From Diphasiastrum complanatum (Eukaryota; Streptophyta; Lycopodiopsida; Lycopodiales; Lycopodiaceae), in contig MU831575.1 in the NCBI GenBank assembly GCA_029204225.1, positions 62,001 through 126,000 of the forward strand: DNA of 64,000 nt, written 5' to 3'. The notes below the pieces were generated by a model, which searched no databases, was not told the origin of the DNA, and saw only the letters and a list, made by a program, of their open reading frames with translations. How positions within the stretch are numbered: position 1 is the first letter of the stretch; the number at the start of each line of letters is the position of its first letter. Positions 47,471 to 57,020 of this stretch are shown here, piece after piece. The position numbers were made by a program, and so were the translations under genes.

Positions 47471-49100
47471 TGAATGGACAAAGAATTTTTGACAAAAATA
47501 TATATTTTCAGTATAATAATATATATTTGCAAAGCACTTTAGATATTGACATTTTTTTAGAAAAATTCATAAATTTAATAAAAAAATGGATCTCCATGTC
47601 ATTTTTTTTTTGTCACCATGTTTAATGCATTTTTTGTGAGAAACTTTCCAATTATTTGATCTTGCTACATTGAAATAACAATTTTTTGTAACATGTTTAG
47701 GAAACACCAATGAGATTGCAACTTTCTTTGTCTTCTTCCAAAGTCTGGATGTGCTAAATAATGTTCTCTATTAACTAAAATATTATAGAATATTACAAAT
47801 TATACTTAATGAGCAAATAGGTTTAATTTTTTTTTTCAAGTTAGAAATGATAATAGAAAAAATACTATTTCTCAAATGACTTTGTTGATATCATCTAGCA
47901 TAACAATAATTTTGAGGATAGTATATAAATCTCAAGTGCTTTTGAACTAAACACATTAGTAATCTGCACTTGGTTTCTTTTTCTTTTTTTATGTTGAACA
48001 TGAAAAGACAAAATGGAGTTTGTTTTTCTTTCGAGAGTGCATGGTAGACTTGAAGCTTCCCACAATATGTAAGACAAATTATATACCACATGTAGAAAAA
48101 CATATCAATTTCATTTGACATTTTTGTTTAATTTTATCAATTGAAACTTACTTGATACATTAACAGATCATTGCAAGTTGCACTTCCAACAACACTCACA
48201 TACACATTTTGTTGTGATTTTGATACCACCTAGGTTTAGCACCCTAGCTAATCAAGAGAAGACACCTCCAATAATTAAGAGAAGACACCTCCAATAAGTG
48301 GAGCTAATTGATTTTGATACACCTCCAAAAAGTGGAGCTAATTGATTTTTTCTAAAAAGATCCCATATGTGATCTTTCCATGAAAACGCTATCATTTGAT
48401 GCTTGTCATTTTTTAGACTTAATTTTGAATCTCCAAAATGAAGGTTTGGAGGAATGAAATTAGTCAATTCACATTCTTAATTATTTGATTTGAAGTTTGC
48501 TAGCTTTGACTTTATTGTGAGAGATTCTTATGTTGTAAATTCTAGACTATAATTTGAATTCATGTTATATTCTTCAAGTTGCATGCAAATATGAGGTGTC
48601 TCACTAAATTCTGGCCACATTCACGATACTTTCATTACCCTTCAAACATAGTTAGAAGGGGCTGTAGAACCCATCAAATAAGGTAATGCTACTCATTTTT
48701 TTTGGCATTGGATGATATATATTTTTATCGTGTATGTCCTCATTAATGTGGCTGTCTTCACCAACTCACCAACAGTAGTTGAAAGACAGATATACATATC
48801 TGGGTCATGCCTACCTATATTTTGAAAGAATTAGTTATTTGTGTATATATATGTAGGAAAGAGTGTGAATGAAGCCTTGCGACATTGTTTTTGAACTCTG
48901 CAATCCTTATTTGCTAAAAGACAGCTTATTGAAGATATTCATGTGGGTGGACTTTGGGAAGATTGTGATATTTTATGTGGACTATGTATGGAGCGTTCCT
49001 CCAATAAATAGTCCAGTAAAGTTTGGCTCGACGTGGACGCGTGTTGCTGCTGTGCCTTAGCTAGTAACTCTTTAGCTTTCATGGGAATCCCTCAGTGATG
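47471..49100. other. Unassigned DNA upstream of the PL7-like gene
   Basis: No gene seen. Short tandem copies lie at 48254-48350: AAGAGAAGACACCTCCAATAA twice, then GTGGAGCTAATTGATTTT twice. Near the gene, ACGTGGACGCGTG (49031-49043) is an ABRE/G-box-like pair. Confidence 0.45.
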
Positions 49101-49169
49101 ATCTTGTTTTTCTATTCAAGATCTTAATGGTTACGAGTCGACTGGAGAATTCAGGTGTGGCAGATTCTT

Positions 49170-49177
49170 TATATATA
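49170..49177 (+). promoter_or_regulatory. TATA box of the citrate-binding/PL7-like gene
   Basis: TATATATA within TTCTTTATATATAGCTCAC, 155 bases before the chosen ATG, a normal distance for a plant gene with a leader of about 125 bases. Confidence 0.65.
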
Positions 49178-49331
49178 GCTCACTATTCTCAACTGACTTA
49201 CTCAAGTTCCTTGCTTCTTTCCTTCACGATCAGTTTCAATCAAAGTAGGTTGAGGACGTACGCTTCTTCTTTGCCAGCGGACAAAAACGCCTTTGGGTGT
49301 TGTTATTCTAACTCACTGCTGCAATATCAGC

Positions 49332-50045
49332 ATGGAAGAAGTCGGTGGGGTTGGCGTGCTGACTAAATCGGCCTCTTTGTTTTTGCTGATGTTGATCCTC
49401 CATTGTACTTGGGGCGAGGTAGACGCCCAGGAGCGGCTTCTGCAGTACCAAACCAAAACACCTAACCCCACCAGCGTCAAAGGCCCAGTGCCAAGCACCT
49501 TCGCTTGTCGCGACCAGAGCTGCAAATTCAGCGAGACACGAGACGGTCTCCACGCGTTCGAGCTTCTGAGTGAAAATACTAATCGTCTGGAAATAAGAGT
49601 TAGGGACGACTACACGGCTGGGCGGAAAGTGTTCCGGGGCCAAGTCAAGGTTTCCAATGGTGCACACAAGGAATGCATCATGCAGATTTTTGGTGGCGCG
49701 CCTGGGAACGCTGGTGGGGATGCGACGCTCTTCATACTTCGAGCTATGAACTACAATGGCGGCACACTCTCACACTACTCCACCAATCCTCTCATAAGCA
49801 ATATATACAATAAGTGGGTTTCGGTGGAGGTGGATCATGTCCAGGACCAGTACGTTCAGGTCTCTATCAACGGCGATATCAAGGGGAAATGGGTGGACGA
49901 TGAGAAAGGTATCACCAATTACCACAAATACGGTTTGTACCACACATTTGGCACCCAGACGACTCCTTCCGCCAAGGTTGAGTGGAGCAATGTGACTATA
50001 ACTTCCTCCCAGGCAAAGGCAATGCAACAAGCCCTTCCATCCTAG
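49332..50045 (+). CDS. Secreted citrate-binding protein / alginate-lyase-2-fold (PL7-like) protein
   Basis: 237 residues, single exon. The ATG at 49332 has A at -3 and G at +4; the longer frame from 49293 starts with TTG and is not used. An N-terminal signal peptide is clear: short n-region, hydrophobic SASLFLLMLILHCTW, likely cut near EVDA-QE. The rest is one beta-jelly-roll domain of the alginate_lyase2 family, as in plant citrate-binding proteins: FELLSENTNRLEIRVRDDYT, GRKVFRGQVKV, CIMQIFGGAPGNAGGDATLF, LRAMNYNGGTLSHYSTNPLI, NKWVSVEVDHVQDQYVQVSI, and GLYHTF near the end. The position of the catalytic Q(I/V)H of true PL7 lyases reads QIFG, so lyase activity is doubtful and a binding role, in wall or vacuole, is more likely. 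The leader has a TATA box; poly(A) signal at 50141. Confidence 0.85.
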   Translation: MEEVGGVGVLTKSASLFLLMLILHCTWGEVDAQERLLQYQTKTPNPTSVKGPVPSTFACRDQSCKFSETRDGLHAFELLSENTNRLEIRVRDDYTAGRKVFRGQVKVSNGAHKECIMQIFGGAPGNAGGDATLFILRAMNYNGGTLSHYSTNPLISNIYNKWVSVEVDHVQDQYVQVSINGDIKGKWVDDEKGITNYHKYGLYHTFGTQTTPSAKVEWSNVTITSSQAKAMQQALPS

Positions 50046-50140
50046 CTACCATCACCTTGTAGTTTGTTTTAGCATCTAGAATTGTAAGCAATAAGTGAAA
50101 ATACTTAATCTAGCTTCACATGTACCACATTCAAGTAAAG

Positions 50141-50146
50141 AATAAA
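50141..50146 (+). terminator. Candidate poly(A) signal AATAAA
   Basis: AATAAATAAG about 96 bases after the stop codon of the PL7-like gene. Confidence 0.5.
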
Positions 50147-50199
50147 TAAGATTGTACCTTTTAGGCTTTTCTCATATCAATTTCCAAGCAAATCATGTA

Positions 50200-50728
50200 T
50201 TAAACAAGAATCTCATAATTGTAGTGTTTTGAGATTTTAAATTTTTGACATGAGAAATGACTGATTATTAAGAATGGAAAAAAAATCAATTATGCATAAC
50301 TTTAAAATAGTAGAGTCACGATATTGCAATCAGTTTTCAAAAGTAATTACGACAAATTTTATTTTAAGTATTTGTAGTATTATAACTAACATCAAAATTT
50401 CAAAATTCATTTTCACGAAAGTAGCAGTAAATTTCACAATGTAATATTTACAATTTCATGATGCACATTCACAATTGCAATAAATGAATATCACAATTTA
50501 TTGTGTATCAATCATTGAAAGTAGTGTAAATTTAATTGTTCTCAATTTTACGATTAAAGTCATAAAAATAATCACAATTTGTGCAATTAAACACTCACAA
50601 ATTACCACAAATATCATGATTGAGTACTCACTAATTTCATAATTCGATATATTTAATGAAATTCACATCCGATTTTTGTATTTAGAAAATTTGCTATTTT
50701 CTATTCACAATTGTACTGTTAAAATGAT
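50200..50728. other. AT-rich intergenic DNA
   Basis: Many loose copies of TCACAATT and TTCACGA, possibly the degenerate outer part of the following minisatellite. No gene. Confidence 0.4.
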
Positions 50729-50990
50729 GTCACGATCAACGTATTCAGAGTAACACGATCAATATTCAAAGTATCAAGTGCAGTATTCAGAGTATCAGGA
50801 TCAATATTCATAGTTTCAAAATCAATATTCAAAGTATCAGAATCAGTATTCAGAGTTTCACGATCAGTATTCAGAGTTTCACAATCAAAATTCAGAGTGT
50901 CACGATGAGTATTCAGAATTTCACGATCAATATTCAAGATATTCACGTTTCAGTATTCACATCTCAATCCATCAACTCCTCATTCAACTT
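50729..50990. repeat. 21-bp minisatellite (about 11 units) with the same unique tail as at 33.7 kb
   Basis: Units follow AGTNTCACGATCAGTATTCAN with few indels, so a minus-strand frame (50946-50719) stays open and encodes a seven-residue repeat of the type LNTDRET. The tail CTCAATCCATCAACTCCTCA matches 33740-33759. It is a dispersed repeat family, not a gene. Confidence 0.85.
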
Positions 50991-52164
50991 GCAAAATTTT
51001 CAAAAACCCTAGTTGTTAAGTTAAAATAATAAACATCAAATAAACACTTTTGTGAAAAAAAGAAAACAATCATTTGTACACATGCTATTTTGAAAGAAAA
51101 CACCGACAAGCTTAGTTTGAATATGAAACCATGTCATTTGTTCTTGCATGTCGACACAACAAAAATAGTAGCCATCGTGGACTGTTAAAACCCTCAAATT
51201 CTATGAATAGAGACTAGATTATGCCATGCATGTTTGTCAAATTGGCAACAATGTCAACGTTGAGCATATTCAAACTGATAATCATCTACATTTTTGGTTG
51301 GCTGATCAGGCACAAATGGAAATTACCTCTTTGATAAGATCGTTCCAACAAGTGTCCATTTCCACTGTCCACTCATGCAAAATATCTTCGTTGTCGTTAC
51401 CGAAAAACAATAATTCATGTTCGGGTTGTGCCGAGGCTCAAACGCTCAAAGCCATCTCTTGTGCACAACACTTGAAAAAGCTATGCAGATCATCCTTGGC
51501 TTGTTTGGAATATTCTTCTACTGCCAGCTTATTGGAGGAGCTTATCCACATCTCGCTTTTATTCCATGCATGTGAATGCTGATTTTGAACTCCTTTTGAA
51601 ATCTGTCACCAAGACCGTAGTTGAACAATCTACCGCAAACTCAGCAACAATCAACTTTTGAACTAACATTTGCATAGAATATATAGTTGGTAAGCAGTTA
51701 TTTTGACCAATTATCACAATGATTGATGTGATTTACAAAAATTCATTCGAAATTACTATCACCAAGAACCACACATCTTTGACAACCAGTACAAGAAATT
51801 AGCAGTAAAAACGTGAAATCTTTTGAAATGGATCAAAATCCTAAAAAAGAGTAATCATTTTTCAATTTTTGGATTTTTGCCCAAAAACGTGCTTTTTCAT
51901 GAATTTTTTTTGGAAAATCACAAAAAGAATTCTTACAAAATATAAGCATTTTGGCCAAAAAAATCAATACACCATGTCCAAAAAAATTAAATTTTTTAAT
52001 AAAACTTTAAAAATTAAAAATATTGAAAGTGAACAAAATATTGACAAACACTTAAGGTATTTTAATAGTCTAAATTGAATTGTTAAAAATCAATGATAGA
52101 CTTCATTGTTACACTTCTTAGTTACTGATTACGATGTACATTAATGTTGACAACTGTTATTAGC
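50991..52164. other. Unassigned DNA
   Basis: One plus frame of 118 codons (51226-51582, HLHFWLADQAQMEITSLIRS) has no recognisable domain and is not called as a gene. The rest is AT-rich. Confidence 0.35.
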
Positions 52165-52490
52165 TGTAATATAGACAGCTGGTGGGTAGTTTGATTTATT
52201 TGACACACACACGACCTGATATTTCTTATGTTGTTGGTGTTGTTAGTCAATTTATGCAAGATCCTAGTCAAACACACTGGAAGTCTGCTAAACGTATTCT
52301 TGGATACATTCGAGGGACATTGAATTTTGGTTTGAAGTATGATTAGCCTGAAGTGCCAATGTTGGTAGGTTATACAGATGCCGATTGGGCAAGTAATATT
52401 GATGACAGAAGATCTACCAGTGGTCATACATTCAGTTATGGTACAGCTGCAATTTCATGGAGCAGCAAAAAGCAACCTACAGTAGGATAG
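52165..52490 (+). pseudogene. Copia RT-end/RNase H fragment
   Basis: The plus frame reads GGLIYLTHTRPDISYVVGVV, SQFMQDPSQTHWKSAKRILG, a stop, then [20 protein letters not shown] and [10 protein letters not shown], a clean match to the copia RNase H entry. It is cut just before the STEAEY block. No LTR recognised beside it. Confidence 0.9.
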
Positions 52491-54226
52491 AAACTGCGCA
52501 CTCTAAGTTGTCTTTGAGTAACTGAAAATAAGTCCGATAATAAGCAACTCTACTGATAAGCAGTAGCGCAATAGCAACTCTAAAATAATTCTCTAAAAGA
52601 CTAAGCTAAAATGCTCAAGAGAGTTCAAGTTTGAAAGCTTGATAGAGAGCTAACTACAATACATTTTTATTATACTTAATTATATATATATTTAATGTGA
52701 ACAATGGATGATAATTAAAACCGATTAGTCGATTAGTAAGAAGGAGAATAATCTAACATGGATGAGGCTAAAACAACAAATTGCATGCAATTGTAGTTGG
52801 TAATCACTATGAAGAAGGACTGTGGGTTTGCCATGCTATAGGGACTCTAAGCAAGTTGGCATCCTTTGAATGAGCCACTACATGCTAATGTGTATATTTG
52901 GGATTGCCAAAAGCATGATCATTCATTGAAAAACATTCGATTTTTTTGAACTAATTTTTATTAAAAATACCCTTTGAGTTTTTCCAGTACCTACATTCTT
53001 GACGTTAGGTTTTTATTTTCATGTAAATTAGTCATTTCTTAATGTAAGCTTAAGAGTTAGTATATATATTCTGAAAAATCATTAGGTTGGATCGAGACTC
53101 GAGTGATCTTTACGGGTGGGTATACACCTCATTCTAGCTTCATGTAAAAATTGAACCCAAAATGCACAAGTGAAAAAGTTTGATTTGGGCTCTTGAAAAG
53201 GAATTTATCTAAGAAGTGTGGAAGGGAGTCCATTCTTCCACATGAATAACCTTTGAAGAACTTTGGCAAGCTTGGTAAGAGCAGGTTTTAAGTCAGGCAG
53301 AAGGGCCAGTCCCTTAGCATGTTCCATGGCATTACATATGGTGCAAGGCCCCATTCAAGGGCCTTCCATGCAGGGAGGGCCCTAGCTCGAGGGCGGGAGT
53401 TGAGGCCAGGGAGCGGGAGTTGAGGCCAGGGAGGCCCGATTCCCATGGGCCTTCGAAGACCTGATGCAACGTGAGGTGGAGAGAGAATGCACATTTTGGA
53501 GAGAATAACATGTTGCTAAGGAAAGGAAAGAGAAAGGTAAATGCATATTCCACTGGGGAGGTGCATTCAAAATTCAAAGCAAACCTCAGCACCTGCCATT
53601 TAAAATTTAAAGCACGCTATTCTAGATGCAAAAAAGGCACAAGCAATCTGTAAGCCATTTTTAAGTATACTTATTTGAAGAGATGCGACGTTTGGAGAGC
53701 CTATGTGTTGTAGTTTGACTATTTAACTATCGACACTCTTACCTATAGCTGTATAAATGGCTGTGTGCTGCTCTGCTTTTTCTGATCTTGATCTGCTCTC
53801 ACTTACTACAAGCTTATCTATTCTCAGCTGATCATCATAGATCCAGTGAAGCAACAGAATTAAGCAGAGAACATTCCCAGCATTGTTGATATAAAATGAA
53901 GATCAAAGTTCTATTGTAAGTTACCCAAAACATATGAATATCGACAGTACCTAGTAGAAAGATAGTGGAATTATATGCATCTGTGATCCTCTAAAATGTT
54001 TTTTTTCTTATATGTCCTCCTTGTGCAGCTATACCTCAAGAAATCCTGCTCTTTAATATTTACGATACTTATTAAACATGTGGATGCATGTATCAAACAT
54101 GTGGATGCATGTAAGATTAATATAGCAACTTCACTAGAAGATCAAAGTAGAACGGATCATTGAATCTCAATGGGTGGTCTTCTGGTGCCAGACTTAGTGT
54201 GTGCCAGTACTTGCCATGTTCTGATC
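52491..54226. other. Intergenic DNA with a GC-rich patch
   Basis: No gene seen. At 53394-53433 the 20-mer CGGGAGTTGAGGCCAGGGAG occurs twice in tandem within a GC-rich patch (53340-53470) that stands out from the AT-rich surroundings. Confidence 0.45.
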
Positions 54227-56404
54227 TTAGAGAGCAAGAAGCACCCATGGATGTTCAGCTTGAAGAAGCTCAATCACACATTTCTCAAGCTCCAGAGTCT
54301 CCTTCAGAAGTCCATGCACACAAAATGTAAGAGCACTGAATGAAAGAACGACAGAGCTGTTTAGATTGCTCATCATGGGTCTTGCACTGGGAGCAATTAG
54401 CCCACTCACTGTTTCTTCATAGTGGCTTTCGAACAACTCCATGAGGGAGTGGAGGTTTAGGTGCTTTCTGAACGAGCCTAGCTGCAAATCTGTGAAGCTG
54501 GTACATATTTTATCTGGATGGAAAAATATGCTTTTGATCACGTTCATACCTTTGGCAATGAATACCCCGACCTTGGTCACACCATTGCGGTCCTGATTGT
54601 CCACATCTTCATTGTGTTCTTTTCTGCTGCCAATTACAGAAGGCTCATTGGATTTGATGGCTTTTTTCTGTTGCTTGAGCTCCAGAACTTCGTGAAGAAA
54701 CTCAAAGGTAGCGATGCAGTCATCCTCCAGCGCCTTGATAGGATCGTTAAGACGCCTGATGAAGTTCTTTATAGCAGCCTCCTCAGAGGAATTGCCTGCA
54801 ATTTTTAAATCTAGAGAACAGGAGATGAGCACTTGTAGCAAGTCTACCATTCTACATTGAATCTCTGCCATCTTGGAATATACGTTCCCTTGGAAATGAC
54901 CATACCAGAACTCTGGCTCCAACTTTGCTTCGTTGATCAGCGCATTCTGGCGAGAAATGCCCCGATGCAACAGCCCAGTCTTCTCCTTCAAGTCCTTTAC
55001 CGTGGCTTTGTAGCATTTCTGGCATAATCGCTTCCTCTTAGTAGCGAACACTTGTTCTGAAAAATTTTGCAAATCAAGCAAACTATGAGCCAGCTCCTTC
55101 TCCAAAAGCACAGCCGCTCGCCGAGGCCAGAACAAGATCTCTGTCATCACGAAGCAGGACAAACCCAAAAAGGCTTCTGTCATCCGGATCATGGCAAATT
55201 GCTCCAGAGAGCCTTCATGCCTCTTGCCCAACAAGATCATTGCAGCAACAACAGCAGAAACTGAGCCTGAGTAGCCATACATCTTACTCTTCCTGAGAAA
55301 GCTGGTGAGAATTACCCACGGGATCATAGCTGCCAGGCAAAGACCAGGCACCTGGCGAGTGATGAGAGCAAACAAGTAGCCATATATGGACCCGCAAACT
55401 GTGCCTTGGAGCCGCATGTTGGAGATACGAATTGAGCCTTTCTGATAGTTTCCTATTCCCATGGCTATGGTGATATCTGCCCAGTGGCTGTGATCTGTAT
55501 CATATGTAACCCCTAGGAAAGCTCCTGCTGCCATAGCTATGGAGACTTTCACTGCAATGGTGAACTGATCAATGCTGGGGCTGAATTGCAGCGCTTTGGG
55601 AAGCCACCCATAGGTTGCTCTTGAACAATTTGTATCATAAAAAATTTGATTTTTCCTTTGCTTGTCATGCTTGGATCGTTTCATGTATTGAGCTTTTGAA
55701 AGGTTTTCTTGGCAATTTTCGCATGGAAAAACAGCATATTCAGGAGATGAGAGGTAATGTTGGTACGTGTGATGCTTGTCAGCTGCAAAGCCTGCTCCAC
55801 ACTTCCCAACAATATCCACGTACCTGGAACTTGGTGGCTGCTCATTGCTAATTTGGCTGATCTTGGGTTTACTTTCATCAATAATTGCCATAGTTTCCAA
55901 TAGAAACATCTTCATGCTATACAGGAAGAACATGGCCGCTATCTGGCTCTGAAAATTCCCACTGATGTTGGTATAGACCTTCCTATTCCCAGCTTTGCTG
56001 TATAGATGGCTCTTCCTCCACAGAAGCTCCTCAAAAAGGTCATCTAAATTCTCGTCTTGCCCAAAAAAGCTGATCTTTTGTCTTGCAATCCTCAAGCTTT
56101 CATCGAAGCTGTCCATAAGCTCTCTGCCTTCTTCCAAGATGATCTGCTTCTGAGACTGGGTGTTCAAAGATTTAGAGTTCTGATCAGCCCCAGCAAGCCT
56201 GAGTGCTAAAGTACTCCAGCCACTGAGCTGAAGAAGGGAGTCCTGAAGCATGTTTCTCACAATGTCCGAAGACTGGGAAATGTTGCCGGATTGGAAGGCC
56301 ATCTCCATTCCCACCAGAGGCAGCTTAAGGTTGCCCACACCTTGGGCAAAGAGCTTGATGCTTGACATGGATCTAAAGCAGTTGAGCTCCCAAGCTATGT
56401 CAGC
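54227..56404 (-). CDS. FUSC-family (aromatic acid exporter-like) membrane transporter, large last exon
   Basis: The frame from the first ATG (56368) is 713 codons; it is open 12 codons further back to 56404, where TGCATTTTTGTAG forms a good 3' splice site, so this is an exon of a longer gene. Residues 1-270 form a hydrophilic, helical linker (LRIARQKISFFGQDENLDDL). A membrane domain follows at about 275-420: FTIAVKVSIAMAAGAFLGVT, HWADITIAMGIGNYQKGSIR, MRLQGTVCGSIYGYLFALI, LCLAAMIPWVILTSF, GYSGSVSAVVAAMILLG and ALEQF-type FAMIRMTEAFLGLSCFVM, ending in LFWPRRA. This is the second FUSC half, related to ALMT and bacterial AaeB/YccS. The C-terminal third is a cytosolic helical region with coiled-coil character. 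The first FUSC half (several transmembrane helices) should be in the missing 5' exon. Likely an anion or aromatic-acid exporter; the substrate is unknown. Confidence 0.82.
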   Translation of the reverse strand, partial: ADIAWELNCFRSMSSIKLFAQGVGNLKLPLVGMEMAFQSGNISQSSDIVRNMLQDSLLQLSGWSTLALRLAGADQNSKSLNTQSQKQIILEEGRELMDSFDESLRIARQKISFFGQDENLDDLFEELLWRKSHLYSKAGNRKVYTNISGNFQSQIAAMFFLYSMKMFLLETMAIIDESKPKISQISNEQPPSSRYVDIVGKCGAGFAADKHHTYQHYLSSPEYAVFPCENCQENLSKAQYMKRSKHDKQRKNQIFYDTNCSRATYGWLPKALQFSPSIDQFTIAVKVSIAMAAGAFLGVTYDTDHSHWADITIAMGIGNYQKGSIRISNMRLQGTVCGSIYGYLFALITRQVPGLCLAAMIPWVILTSFLRKSKMYGYSGSVSAVVAAMILLGKRHEGSLEQFAMIRMTEAFLGLSCFVMTEILFWPRRAAVLLEKELAHSLLDLQNFSEQVFATKRKRLCQKCYKATVKDLKEKTGLLHRGISRQNALINEAKLEPEFWYGHFQGNVYSKMAEIQCRMVDLLQVLISCSLDLKIAGNSSEEAAIKNFIRRLNDPIKALEDDCIATFEFLHEVLELKQQKKAIKSNEPSVIGSRKEHNEDVDNQDRNGVTKVGVFIAKGMNVIKSIFFHPDKICTSFTDLQLGSFRKHLNLHSLMELFESHYEETVSGLIAPSARPMMSNLNSSVVLSFSALTFCVHGLLKETLELEKCVIELLQAEHPWVLLAL

Positions 56405-57008
56405 CTACAAAAATGCATAATGTTATGGACAAATTATACATTCACACGGTCATCTAAACGCCTGTAAAACCTTTTCAAGACTCGTAAGACTTTCTCGGTT
56501 TTTAGCAGCATTAGTGTTCAAATAGACTCTATGGTATGATGGAGGTGTTCAGCTGGCATAATATGAGAATGGAACAACTTTGTTTTTCTCAGAAATCAGG
56601 TTTATAAAAAATTTGCGGATGCTTCCTTCGAAAAATTGACCAGTATTTTCTTTTGTGAAAGTTTGCAAACACATGCACATTGTTTCAGTAATCATTCAGC
56701 GTTTAGTTGTGGATGTAATATAATCCACACTCAGCATTGAATTACGACAATAAAAACACGATATTTGAACATAAATTAAGTATTGTGGATTGAAGAAAAG
56801 ATTATCTCACATATCCTGATAATTCCACTTAGTCTACTTTCTAGGTGCTTACGATCCTCCAAACGTAAAAGACGCTCTTCTCTAGTTGGAAGGAACTTTC
56901 TTTCTCTAGAAGCACACTGCTCCATGGTTGTTTATCGTTGTTTGTTATTTTTTCCTGTGTGAACCTATCCACATTGTTCTTTATGATCAGAGTCTCACAT
57001 TCTCAATA
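56405..57008 (-). other. Intron or upstream region of the FUSC gene
   Basis: No exon encoding the missing N-terminal membrane half could be found here on the minus strand. From about 56800 the DNA may instead be LTR of the plus-strand gypsy remnant. Confidence 0.5.
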
Positions 57009-57020
57009 TGATATCAGAGC
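57009..57020 (+). promoter_or_regulatory. Primer-binding site of a decayed gypsy element
   Basis: TGATATCAGAGC, one mismatch from the tRNA-Met primer site, in the same orientation as the integrase remnant at 59440-59850. Confidence 0.55.

Noticed and set aside
49293-49331. Longer start for the PL7-like gene at 49293.
   Set aside because: The codon there is TTG; the first ATG in frame, with good context and followed by a signal peptide, is 49332.
50729-50960. CRISPR-like array because of regular 21-bp repeats.
   Set aside because: Units are contiguous without unique spacers, lie in plant DNA and recur as a dispersed minisatellite.
51226-51582. 118-codon frame between the minisatellite and the copia fragment.
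   Set aside because: No recognisable domain, unusual composition and no gene context; cannot be told from a chance frame.
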